Positions 1 to 6,487 of a stretch of 8,464 bases of DNA are shown one piece after another. Every line of letters starts with the position of its first letter. The stretch's first letter is position 1. This DNA comes from Acidobacteriota bacterium (GTDB lineage Bacteria; Acidobacteriota; Blastocatellia; Pyrinomonadales; Pyrinomonadaceae): assembly GCA_020201365.1 (NCBI GenBank), contig JAIVGV010000064.1:1-8464 (forward strand), given 5' to 3'. The notes below the pieces were generated by a model. The model was not told where the DNA came from, did not search any database, and was given only the letters and a program-made list of their open reading frames with translations. The translations under genes and the position numbers were made by a program.

Positions 1-739
1 AACGCCGCCCGCCGCCCGCCGCGTTGAAGAGCGTGTTTAAGAGCAGCAGGTTCATGCACCCGCTCCCGCCGCCGCCCCTGCGCCCGCGGTTCGACAGGAT
101 CATGAGGATGACGAAGAGGATGATGAGCGCGACGCAGCAAGACGGGGAGAAGCCGCCCGCCGTGGTCGAGACGGGCGGACTGCTCGTCGGTCGGTAGGCG
201 CGACGTTGATCAATCCCGTCGACGCTGAAGCCTTGCTTTTCCGCGAGCGTCGCGACGTAGGTTTCGACCGTGTCGGAGATGCCCTTCGAGTAGTCGCCCT
301 GCTTGAAGGGAGGCACGAGGCGCGAGCGTTGAATCTGCCCGACGAGCCCGTCCGGTAGGTCGCCTTCGAGGTGCCTGCTGACCTGCGTGAAATACTTGCG
401 GTCGTCAATCGCGACGAGGAGCAGCAGCCCCTTCTGCTCGCCCTCCTTCGAGCCGATGCCCCAGCCGCGCGCGACGGCGAGCGAGTAGTCGAAGATGTCT
501 TGGTCGCCCGTCGTGCGGACGGTGACGACGGCGAACTCGATGTCTGCGACTTGCTTGAGGTTCGTGAGGATCGTCTCCAGCCGCTGCTTCGTCGCCGGAT
601 CGATCACGTCGGCGTAGTCGTTGACGTAGCCCGTCGGCTTCGGCAGCGGCGACTGCGTCGCCTGCGCGAAGGCGCGCGAGCCGCAGGAGCAGAGGAGGCT
701 CAGAAAGAGCGCGAGTCTGAGTGCGCGTGTTGTCGGCAT
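1..739 (-). CDS. TPM-domain protein, secreted and membrane-anchored; 3' end cut off by window edge
   Basis: Reading the minus strand from the ATG at 739 gives 246 codons without a stop; the end lies beyond the window. Residues 1-25 form a Sec signal peptide (Arg near the start, Leu-rich core, AFA before Q26). Residues about 38-165 match the TPM domain (formerly DUF477; TLP18.3/Psb32/MOLO-1 family): GYVNDYADVID near 37-47, ARGWGIG at 90-96, then GEQKGLLLLVAIDDRKYF. A low-complexity Ser/Thr/Pro linker (about 184-200) leads to one hydrophobic segment at 201-216 and an Arg/Gly-rich tail, usual for the family, in which Gly-rich C-termini are common. The domain would therefore sit outside the cytoplasmic membrane. 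TPM proteins have been linked to photosystem II repair (plants), phosphatase activity and membrane-complex maintenance; no specific role can be assigned here. It lies 118 bp downstream of the ZIP transporter on the same strand and could be co-transcribed. No clear Shine-Dalgarno precedes the ATG. Confidence 0.85.
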   Translation of the reverse strand, partial: MPTTRALRLALFLSLLCSCGSRAFAQATQSPLPKPTGYVNDYADVIDPATKQRLETILTNLKQVADIEFAVVTVRTTGDQDIFDYSLAVARGWGIGSKEGEQKGLLLLVAIDDRKYFTQVSRHLEGDLPDGLVGQIQRSRLVPPFKQGDYSKGISDTVETYVATLAEKQGFSVDGIDQRRAYRPTSSPPVSTTAGGFSPSCCVALIILFVILMILSNRGRRGGGGSGCMNLLLLNTLFNAAGGGRR

Positions 740-857
740 CGGGTTCGCGTCGAATGATACAGATCGGGAACGAAACGTGGAAGCTAAAAGTTGCGGCGCG
801 CCCGCGCGACCGGACGAAGTGAGTCCCGATGACGACCTTCCTCGCGCCGCCCCGTCA

Positions 858-1649
858 TCAACCTTCGATCAGCAAGTGGAGTATGAAGAAGAGCGCGACG
901 CCCGCGAAGACGATGACGGAGATCACGGGGTTCTTCCGCTCCATGTGGTTGACCTCCGGGATGAGATCGCTCGCCGCCACGTAGAGCGTCACGCCCGCCG
1001 AGAAGGGGAGCGCGTACACGACCGCCGTCGCCACGCGCGCGTGCAGCGCCGCCACGCTCAGCACACCGAACAGCGTCGCCGCGCCGACGACGACCGTCGC
1101 CATGAGCGCCTGCCGCGACGTGCGCCCCGACGCCAGCATGATCGAGGCGGCGGTGAACCCTTCGGGCACCTTGTGCAGCAGGATCGCCACGAACACAAGC
1201 AGCCCGACCTTCTGGCTGACGAGAAAGGCAGCCGCCACCGAAACGCCGTCGAAGAAGGTGTGGATCGAGAGCCCGCCAATCGCCGTGTAAGCCGCCGCGG
1301 GCGGGAGCATCGCCTCGGTATGTGTCTCCGCGCCGAAGTGGAAGTGGGGCGCGACGGTGTGCTCGAACAGATGTATGAGGAGGTAGCCCGACAGGAGCAG
1401 CGTCATCGCGCCGAGCACGGCCCGACCCGGCTCGGGCTGCGCCGTGTCGCGCCCCCACAGGCGTACGACCTCCGGCAGAATCTCTATAAAGATTGCCGCC
1501 AGCATGAAGCCCGCGCCGAGCGCGATCAGGTAGCGCAGGAGTCGCCCCTCTCGCGCCGCCGCGCGCGGTCCGGTGAGCAGCCAGCCCCCGGCGACGTTTG
1601 CCAGAGCGACCAGCGCGCCGAAGAAGAGGAGTTCGCCGAAAACAGTCAT
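858..1649 (-). CDS. ZIP-family divalent metal transporter
   Basis: This 263-aa protein is almost entirely hydrophobic, with about eight membrane segments, the size and layout of short bacterial ZIP (ZupT/GufA-like) transporters that bring Zn2+ or other divalent metals into the cytoplasm. The metal-site signatures are present: SIHTFFDG (H130, D134) in the fourth segment, LLHKVPEG (H159, E163) in the fifth and ASDLIPE (D228, E232) in the sixth. The loop between segments three and four is His-rich (H97, H102, H104, H110), as is typical of metal-sensing or delivery loops in this family. The stop is TGA at 858-860. The gene is divergent from mraZ across a 356-bp region and precedes the TPM gene on the same strand. 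Substrate cannot be told from sequence; zinc is the usual one. No convincing ribosome binding site is visible: the AAGGA upstream is about 20 nt from the ATG. A weak -10-like TATAGT lies at 1708-1713 on the minus strand. Confidence 0.9.
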   Translation of the reverse strand: MTVFGELLFFGALVALANVAGGWLLTGPRAAAREGRLLRYLIALGAGFMLAAIFIEILPEVVRLWGRDTAQPEPGRAVLGAMTLLLSGYLLIHLFEHTVAPHFHFGAETHTEAMLPPAAAYTAIGGLSIHTFFDGVSVAAAFLVSQKVGLLVFVAILLHKVPEGFTAASIMLASGRTSRQALMATVVVGAATLFGVLSVAALHARVATAVVYALPFSAGVTLYVAASDLIPEVNHMERKNPVISVIVFAGVALFFILHLLIEG

Positions 1650-1811
1650 GTCGAGAGCGACACCCTATCCTTATCTATTGCTCACAGTGGGCTAGGTACG
1701 GCGCGCAACTATACAGGATGAGAGAAGGAATTGACACAAGGAGGCTGCTTAAAAGCCCTAGGAATCTGTGTCCGTTAAGCGTTCCTCGGCAATAACTCAC
1801 GCCATATTTAT

Positions 1812-1821
1812 ACGATATCGT
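1812..1821. promoter_or_regulatory. perfect 10-bp palindrome, possible operator
   Basis: ACGATATCGT reads the same on both strands and lies 34 bp upstream of the TTGACA of the mraZ promoter, inside the AT-rich stretch. A dimeric regulator could bind here. A 10-bp palindrome in a few hundred bases is not strong evidence on its own. Confidence 0.25.
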
Positions 1822-1855
1822 GCTTAAAAATAATTAGTTTGCACGTTGTTTTATC

Positions 1856-1885
1856 TTGACAGTGTTTCGTAACAGAGCGTACTAT
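1856..1885 (+). promoter_or_regulatory. sigma70-type promoter of mraZ/dcw cluster
   Basis: A perfect -35 hexamer TTGACA (1856-1861) is followed after 18 bp by TACTAT (1880-1885), a four-of-six match to TATAAT. AT-rich sequence precedes the -35. Transcription would start near 1891-1893, just before the AGTGG boxes, leaving a leader of about 113 nt to the mraZ ATG. This is the best promoter seen in the window and the likely main promoter of the cluster. Confidence 0.65.
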
Positions 1886-1893
1886 GCGCGTCG

Positions 1894-1918
1894 AGTGGAG
1901 GTAAGTGGCTCAAAGTGG
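1894..1918 (+). promoter_or_regulatory. MraZ operator: three AGTGG direct repeats, 10-bp period
   Basis: AGTGG occurs at 1894-1898, 1904-1908 and 1914-1918, each separated by exactly 5 bp. Known MraZ boxes are short GTGG/TGGG-type direct repeats on a 10-bp period: TGGGN units 5 nt apart in E. coli, and AAAGTG[T/G]N3 units in Mycoplasma. The third unit here extends to AAAGTGG. Position next to the inferred transcription start, upstream of mraZ itself, fits autoregulation of the dcw cluster by ring-shaped MraZ oligomers. Confidence 0.75.
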
Positions 1919-1944
1919 GCTCTTGAGAGTAGCTTACGCCGAGC

Positions 1945-1963
1945 GTTTAAGTTCTACTTTAAC
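1945..1963 (+). repeat. imperfect inverted repeat in mraZ leader
   Basis: GTTTAAGT (1945-1952) and ACTTTAAC (1956-1963) form arms of 8 bp with one mismatch around a 3-base loop. In RNA this would be a weak, AU-rich hairpin about 40 nt before the mraZ start codon. TTTAAG recurs at 1965-1970. Function is unknown. Confidence 0.3.
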
Positions 1964-2005
1964 TTTTAAGCAATACTAGCCCCGCACCAACCGCCGAGAG
2001 ACCCT

Positions 2006-2446
2006 ATGTTACGAGGCAATTACACGGCGCGGATAGATTCTAAGGGGCGTCTGAAAGTACCGACCGTTTTCCGCCGACACATCCAGGAAAATCACGGGGC
2101 GGAAGTTTACGTGACAAGTTTGACGGGCGAGAGCGTGCGAATTTACCCGCTCGCCGAGTGGGAGTCAATCGAGCAGCGTCTGGCGCTGCTCCCCTCGATG
2201 GACCCGGCGCGGCGCAAGTTCCTTGATCGCACCAACTACTTCGGGCAGCAGGCGGCGTTGGACTCGCAGGGTCGCGTCCTCATCCACCCGCTGCTGCGCA
2301 AGAGCGCGGGCGTCGTGGGCGACGTGACGGTGCTCGGCTATTTGACGTACCTCGAAGTCTGGGAACTAGAGCGCTTCCAGCAGCGCCTGCTCGCAGACCC
2401 GTACAACGAAGAGGACGAGGCGGCAATCGCGCGGCTCGGAATCTGA
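2006..2446 (+). CDS. mraZ: Transcriptional regulator MraZ
   Basis: This 146-aa protein (E. coli MraZ has 152) has the tandem SpoVT/AbrB-like swapped-hairpin domains of the family. The first, about residues 4-50, carries DSKGRLKVP with Arg at position 15, the residue known to be needed for DNA binding in E. coli. The second, about 80-125, carries DSQGRVLIHP (D86-P95). MraZ forms ring-shaped oligomers in the cytoplasm that bind direct repeats in its own promoter and repress the dcw cluster. Three matching repeats lie upstream at 1894-1918. The ATG at 2006 is preceded by GAGAG (1996-2000), a modest ribosome binding site 5 nt away, and the N-terminus MLRGNYTARID is full length. It is first in the cluster, ahead of rsmH, the canonical order. 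Nothing is missing or truncated. The stop is followed within 7 bases by a heptamer repeat element. Confidence 0.96.
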   Translation: MLRGNYTARIDSKGRLKVPTVFRRHIQENHGAEVYVTSLTGESVRIYPLAEWESIEQRLALLPSMDPARRKFLDRTNYFGQQAALDSQGRVLIHPLLRKSAGVVGDVTVLGYLTYLEVWELERFQQRLLADPYNEEDEAAIARLGI

Positions 2447-2452
2447 AAGACG

Positions 2453-2555
2453 GCGACTGGTGACGAGTGACAGGCGACAGGAAAAAACAGATGAACTCGC
2501 CGTCGTTACTTGCTCTTAATTTCTGTCTCGCCGCCGGTCGCCCGTCAACTGTCAC
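2453..2555. repeat. inverted pair of 7-bp tandem arrays after mraZ
   Basis: On the + strand four adjacent heptamers read GCGACTG, GTGACGA, GTGACAG, GCGACAG (2453-2480). On the - strand, reading from 2555 down to 2528, four more read GTGACAG, TTGACGG, GCGACCG, GCGGCGA. Each arm is 28 bp, and they face each other across a 47-bp AT-richer core (2481-2527). GTGACAG at 2467-2473 pairs perfectly with CTGTCAC at 2549-2555, so transcripts could fold into an imperfect long hairpin between mraZ and rsmH. No T-run follows, so it is not a typical intrinsic terminator. Confidence 0.65.
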
Positions 2556-2594
2556 CCACTTCTGTTCTTTGAACGACTTCACGGGGCGGTGGTG

Positions 2595-3551
2595 ATGACT
2601 GCGCCCGGAGGGGGGCCGGACGCGCCCCACCGCCCCGTGTTGCTCCGAGAATCGTTGCACTACCTCGCGCCCGCGCGCGGCGGTCTCTTCGTTGACGCGA
2701 CGCTGGGGCTCGGCGGGCACAGCGAGGCGATTCTGGAGTCCGGCGGGGGCGCGCGAGTCCTCGGCTTCGACCGCGACGGCGTGGCAATCACTTTCGCGAC
2801 CGGCCGACTCGCGCGCTTCGGCTCACGCTTCCGCGCCGCGCACGCCGACTTCCGCGACATCCGCCGCGTGCTTGAAGAGGCGGGCGAGCGCGCGTTGAGC
2901 GGCGTGCTCGCCGATCTCGGCGTCTCGTCCTTGCAGTTCGACACGCCGGGGCGCGGCTTCGGCTTCCGCCACGACGCGCCGCTTGATATGAGGATGGACA
3001 CTGGCGGCGTTGAAGAGACAGCGGCAGAACTTCTCGCGCGGCTGCCCGAAGAAGAGATCGCGCGGCTCATCTTTGAATACGGGGAGGAGAGGCGTTCGCG
3101 ACGGATCGCGCGTTGGATCGTCGAGCGACGCGAGCAGGGTCGCCCCATCGGAACGACGAAAGAGCTGGCTGATCTGGTCGCGCGCGCGGTGGGCTACAAG
3201 CGCACGGATCGGATTCATCCGGCGACGCGGACGTTTCAGGCGCTGCGGATCGCCGTCAACCGCGAGCTGGAGGGCTTGGGCGAGTTCGTAGAGACGGCGG
3301 TTGATCTTTTACAGGCGGGCGGCAGGCTCGTCGTCATCAGCTTCCACTCGCTAGAGGATCGGATCGTGAAGCGAACGCTTCGACGGCTCGCCGGTCATTG
3401 CGAGTGCGACCCGCGGGCGCCCGCGTGCACGTGCGGCGCGCGGCGTGCTGTCGAGATTATGACGAAGCGCCCGGTCGTCGCGTCGGAGGCGGAGGTCGAA
3501 GAGAACCCGCGGGCGCGCAGTGCGAAGTTGAGGGCGTGCGAGAAGCTTTGA
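2595..3551 (+). CDS. rsmH: 16S rRNA (cytosine(1402)-N(4))-methyltransferase RsmH
   Basis: RsmH (MraW) transfers a methyl group from S-adenosylmethionine to N4 of C1402 in the 16S rRNA decoding site. From the ATG at 2595 the protein has 318 aa (E. coli 313). The SAM-binding motif VDATLGLGGHS is at 33-43 and GFDRD at 57-61. Family blocks follow: ADLGVSSLQFD (106-116), PLDMRMD (129-135), YGEERRSRRIA (162-172), HPATRTFQALRIAVNREL (208-225) and ISFHSLEDRIVKR (248-260). A Cys cluster CxC-x6-CxC at 269-280, seen in many RsmH proteins, could bind metal. The C-terminus, SAKLRACEKL, is typical, so the gene is complete. In-frame GTG codons at 2589 and 2592 are alternative starts; ATG 2595 is preferred because GGGG (2583-2586) lies 8 nt upstream. 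It follows mraZ after about 150 bp, the standard dcw position. Confidence 0.96.
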   Translation: MTAPGGGPDAPHRPVLLRESLHYLAPARGGLFVDATLGLGGHSEAILESGGGARVLGFDRDGVAITFATGRLARFGSRFRAAHADFRDIRRVLEEAGERALSGVLADLGVSSLQFDTPGRGFGFRHDAPLDMRMDTGGVEETAAELLARLPEEEIARLIFEYGEERRSRRIARWIVERREQGRPIGTTKELADLVARAVGYKRTDRIHPATRTFQALRIAVNRELEGLGEFVETAVDLLQAGGRLVVISFHSLEDRIVKRTLRRLAGHCECDPRAPACTCGARRAVEIMTKRPVVASEAEVEENPRARSAKLRACEKL

Positions 3552-3759
3552 GCCCGCAGGGCGCGGCGGCAAGAAAGTTTGGCAAGGGGCGAGCGGGCAA
3601 GGGAAGCGAAGAGATTGAGAAGAAGGAGCGAGAGGTAAGCGAGCACGAACGAGCGGAGTTGAGCAAGCGCCAGTGTCGGAAGTTGTCCCCGAACTCCTCG
3701 CCTGAAGTCGCCTGACCCGAAGTTTCGCGAGTCTTGCCCCGAAGACCGTCAAAGCGAAG
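3552..3759. other. rsmH-ftsL spacer, purine-rich, no gene seen
   Basis: The + strand is strongly purine-rich at about 3570-3670, with GGCAAGGG at 3581-3588 and 3596-3603. The second half holds TCGCCTGA twice, 10 bp apart (3698-3705 and 3708-3715), and CCCGAA three times (3688, 3716, 3738). Open frames here are extensions of shadow frames of rsmH. No convincing promoter or terminator was found. Confidence 0.5.
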
Positions 3760-4194
3760 ATGAGAAGGTTGCCCCCACAGCAGTACGGGAACCCCCGCGT
3801 CCGGCGCGAGCGCGACCGGGCGGCGCTGCGAAGGCAGATCGTGATGCTCGTCTGCGGGATGCTGGCGGCTGGCGGCTTCGTGCTCGCCGTCGGGCAGCGC
3901 TTCGCGGCGGTGCGCTACGGCTACCGCAGCGAGCAACTGCGCGAGGAGCGCGCGCACCTCGTCGCCGAGCGCGAGCGACTGCTGCTCGAGCTGAGCACGG
4001 CGACCTCGCCCCCCGCGCTCGAACAAGCCGCGCGCGAGATCGGGATGCAGCCCGCGCACGCCGCGCAGATCGGGGACGCGGGCGACGCCCCCGCCGGGCG
4101 CGCGCCGGTCGGGCAGCGCGAGGCGGCGCGCGCGACCGCGCACGCGGCGACGACCGTCGGCGTCGCGCACGTCGGCGCCGCGCGAACGCGCTGA
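3760..4194 (+). CDS. ftsL: FtsL-like cell division protein (bitopic, coiled coil)
   Basis: The 144-aa product has the FtsL/DivIC plan: a basic cytoplasmic N-terminus (about 1-27, rich in Arg), one membrane segment at about 28-46 (IVMLVCGMLAAGGFVLAVG), then a periplasmic Glu/Arg/Leu-rich coiled coil at about 55-80 (RSEQLREERAHLVAERERLLLEL). It ends in the ARxxGMQP-like block at about 91-98 often seen in these proteins. FtsL works with FtsB and FtsQ to recruit and activate the FtsW-FtsI septal synthase. The tail after about residue 100 is Ala/Gly/Arg-rich with no recognisable motif. Sequence similarity in this family is low, so the assignment rests on topology and on the place between rsmH and ftsI. 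The frame is open upstream only to the TGA at 3703-3705 and no other ATG exists there, so the ATG at 3760 is the start. The ribosome binding site is weak. Confidence 0.8.
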   Translation: MRRLPPQQYGNPRVRRERDRAALRRQIVMLVCGMLAAGGFVLAVGQRFAAVRYGYRSEQLREERAHLVAERERLLLELSTATSPPALEQAAREIGMQPAHAAQIGDAGDAPAGRAPVGQREAARATAHAATTVGVAHVGAARTR

Positions 4195-4339
4195 CTGAAG
4201 TTTCTTCGCCGCGGCGTCGCGCCTTCCCCCCGACGCCCGAGTCGTTGATTGGAGCCGCGCCGCGAGTCCTTAATTAATGAGGGCGCGGGGCGGGGCGAGA
4301 GAGAAAGAGAACCGACCGAGAAGAGCCACGATCCGAGTT

Positions 4340-6487
4340 ATGCCCGAACGCTCCCACGCCAGAGCCCAAGTCCGACCCGACAACTCGCGGCAGCGCACGA
4401 CCTTCGTCGTCGTCTTCGTCGGCGTGTGGATGCTCGCCGTCGGCGTCAGGCTCGTGCAGCTTCAAGTCTTCCAGCACGAGTTTTTGAGCGCGCGCGCGCG
4501 GCGTCAGCAGCAGTCGGCAACCGAGACGAACGGCGCGCGCGGTCTGATCCTCGACCGTCAGGGCAAGGAACTCGCGCGCAGCCTCGACGTTGACTCGTTC
4601 TTCGCCGAGCCCGTCCACGTGACGGACGCGCGCTCGGTCGCCGCGGCGTTCGCGCCGCTGCTCGGCGTCGGCGCCGATCAACTACAGGCGAAGCTCGAAC
4701 AAGAGATCGCGGCGAAGCGCAAGTTCATCTGGCTCGCGCGCGAGGTCGAGCCGGAACAGGCGGAGCCGATCAAGGCGGTCGTGGAGTCGCTCAAGCTCGC
4801 GGGCGTGGGCTCTGTCAAGGAGCAGAAGCGCTACTACCCGAACGGCTCGCTCGCCGCGCACGTGCTCGGCTTCGTGGGCTTGGATGACGCGGGTCTCGCG
4901 GGCGTCGAGAGCTTCCAGAACGCTTCGCTGAAGGGCGAGGACGGCGAGACCGTCGTCGCGCGCGACGCCAAGCGCCGCGGCTTCGAGAGCCGGGAGATCG
5001 CGCCGAAGCAGGGCGGCTCGGTCGTGCTCACGATCGATCAGAACGTGCAGTACGTCGTCGAGCGAGAGCTCGCCGCGGCGTTCGAGCAGACGCACGCCAA
5101 GTCCGGCGCGGCGCTCGCGCTCGATCCGCGCACGGGCGAGATTCTCGCCTTGGCGAACGCGCCGACGTTCGATCCGAACGCGTCGAAGTCCATCGCGCCC
5201 GAACTGCTCACGAACCGCGCGCTGCAGTACACCTACGAGCCGGGCTCGACGTTCAAGGTCGTCGCCTACTCCGGCGCGATTGAAGAGCGGCTCGTGAAGC
5301 CGACCGATCTGATTGACTGTCAGATGGGCTCGATCAACGTCTTCGGTCGCATCGTGCACGACTCGCACCCGCACGGCACGCTGACCGTCACGGAGGCGCT
5401 CGCGCAGTCGTCGAACGTCGCCGCGATCAAGATCGGCATGAAGCTCGGCGACGAGCGGCTCTACGACTACGTCCGACGCTTCGGCTTCGGCGCGAAGACG
5501 GGCGTCGAGCTGCCGGGCGAGACGCGGGGTCTCTTGCGCGACGTGAAGAAGTGGGACAAGACCTCCATCGGCTCGATCCCGATGGGGCAGGAGATCGGCG
5601 TCACGCCCGTGCAGGTCGCCGCCGCGTTCGGCACGATCGCGAACGGCGGCGTGCGCATCGCGCCGCACGTCGTCCGGGAGGTGCGCGACGAGTCGGGGCG
5701 CGTCGTCGCGCAGCCCGCGCCGGAGACGCACCGGGTCGTCGGCGCGGAGACGGCGCGCACCATCGCGACGATGCTCGAACAGGTGACGGTTGACGGCACG
5801 GCGAAGGCGGCGAAGCTCGACGGCTACACGGTCGCGGGCAAGACCGGCACGGCGCAGAAGTACGAGCGCGGCACGCACTCCTACTCGAAGTCGAAGTACG
5901 TCGCCTCGTTCGTCGGCTTCGCGCCGGTCGAAGACCCGCGCATCGTGATCATCGTCGTCTTGGACGAGCCGGTCGGCTCGTACTACGGCGGCGCGGTCGC
6001 CGCGCCCGTCTTCAAGCGCATCGCCGAGCAGGTGCTGCCGTACCTCGGCGTCGCGCCGAGCGACGACTTGAGAGAGAAGCCGGCGAACAACACGGATCAG
6101 ATCGCGGCGCTCGATCACGCGGCGAAGATGTACGCGGGCGGCGCTTCGCCGGACGGCTCGGCGGGCGCGTCGCAGGCGGGCGGAGCGCGGTCGAACGGAT
6201 CGAAATCGGAAGGTGAAGTTGCCCCAGCAAGTTTGCCTTTGGTGGTCGAGGGGGTGCGAGGCAGGGGTGAGATCAAGGAGGTGGTTTACGCGGCAGCCGC
6301 CGATCACGCGCTCGTCATGCCGGACGTGCGCGGTCGCAGCGTCCGCGACGCGGCGCGCATCTGCGCCGCACTCGGGCTCGAACTCGAAGCCCGCGGCGAG
6401 GGTCGCGCCGTCGCGCAAAGTCCGGCGGCGGGCGCGGCCGTCGAAGCGGGGCAGAAGGTGCGGGTCGAATTCTCGCGCCGCGATTGA
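4340..6487 (+). CDS. ftsI: Penicillin-binding protein FtsI/SpoVD type (class B PBP, peptidoglycan transpeptidase) with C-terminal PASTA domain
   Basis: This is the D,D-transpeptidase that crosslinks septal peptidoglycan, acting in the periplasm with FtsW. Numbering from ATG 4340 (715 aa; E. coli FtsI 588): a short basic cytoplasmic tail, a membrane anchor at about 21-40, a PBP dimerisation domain (about 65-225, including YYPNGSLAAHVLGFVG at 165-180), then the transpeptidase with all three active-site motifs: STFK (catalytic S303, K306), SSN (357-359) and KTGT (501-504). A low-complexity Ala/Gly/Ser linker (about 595-635) leads to one PASTA domain (about 658-712, beginning MPDVRGRSVRDAARICAALG). 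In-frame ATG 4277 would add 21 residues. It is disfavoured because those codons use AGA/CGA/AGG arginines and lower GC3 than the rest, although neither start has a strong ribosome binding site. It follows ftsL by 145 bp. murE, expected next, is not there. Confidence 0.93.
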   Translation: MPERSHARAQVRPDNSRQRTTFVVVFVGVWMLAVGVRLVQLQVFQHEFLSARARRQQQSATETNGARGLILDRQGKELARSLDVDSFFAEPVHVTDARSVAAAFAPLLGVGADQLQAKLEQEIAAKRKFIWLAREVEPEQAEPIKAVVESLKLAGVGSVKEQKRYYPNGSLAAHVLGFVGLDDAGLAGVESFQNASLKGEDGETVVARDAKRRGFESREIAPKQGGSVVLTIDQNVQYVVERELAAAFEQTHAKSGAALALDPRTGEILALANAPTFDPNASKSIAPELLTNRALQYTYEPGSTFKVVAYSGAIEERLVKPTDLIDCQMGSINVFGRIVHDSHPHGTLTVTEALAQSSNVAAIKIGMKLGDERLYDYVRRFGFGAKTGVELPGETRGLLRDVKKWDKTSIGSIPMGQEIGVTPVQVAAAFGTIANGGVRIAPHVVREVRDESGRVVAQPAPETHRVVGAETARTIATMLEQVTVDGTAKAAKLDGYTVAGKTGTAQKYERGTHSYSKSKYVASFVGFAPVEDPRIVIIVVLDEPVGSYYGGAVAAPVFKRIAEQVLPYLGVAPSDDLREKPANNTDQIAALDHAAKMYAGGASPDGSAGASQAGGARSNGSKSEGEVAPASLPLVVEGVRGRGEIKEVVYAAAADHALVMPDVRGRSVRDAARICAALGLELEARGEGRAVAQSPAAGAAVEAGQKVRVEFSRRD

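Larger units (their letters stand above)
1650..2005. other. divergent intergenic region between ZIP gene and mraZ
   Basis: This stretch contains no supportable gene. It is clearly richer in A+T than the rest, most of all at about 1800-1880. It holds, in order, the leader of the ZIP gene, a 10-bp palindrome, an AT tract (about 1824-1840) that could act as an UP element, the mraZ promoter, three AGTGG boxes and a leader of roughly 110 nt before the mraZ ATG with an imperfect inverted repeat. Confidence 0.8.

Noticed and set aside
371..757. + strand open frame over the TPM gene
   Set aside because: The - strand frame has a signal peptide, TPM motifs and a membrane segment; the + frame has none.
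754..759. TATCAT on the - strand 15 bp before the TPM start codon
   Set aside because: No matching -35 and almost no room for a leader; could be a leaderless promoter but support is too thin.
777..1721. 314-codon + strand open frame opposite the ZIP gene
   Set aside because: The product is an Arg/His/Glu-rich string with no domain, fully antisense to a clear transporter gene; typical GC-rich shadow frame.
1731..1736. A second + strand TTGACA
   Set aside because: No -10-like hexamer lies 16-19 bp downstream; the TTGACA at 1856 has one.
1708..1736. Possible - strand promoter for the ZIP gene (TATAGT at 1708-1713)
   Set aside because: The hexamer 17 bp upstream (TGTCAA) is a poor -35, so it is not listed as a feature.
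2447..2588. Intrinsic terminator between mraZ and rsmH
   Set aside because: The inverted arms are far apart and imperfect, and no T-run follows; better described as a heptamer repeat element.
3395..3646. - strand frame starting with a Leu-rich, membrane-like stretch (MLAYLSLLLLNLFASL)
   Set aside because: Its hydrophobic start is just the complement of the purine-rich spacer, and the rest is antisense to the end of rsmH.
4682..6418. 578-codon - strand open frame opposite ftsI
   Set aside because: Extremely Arg/Leu/Asp-rich low-complexity product mirroring the codon bias of ftsI; no motif.
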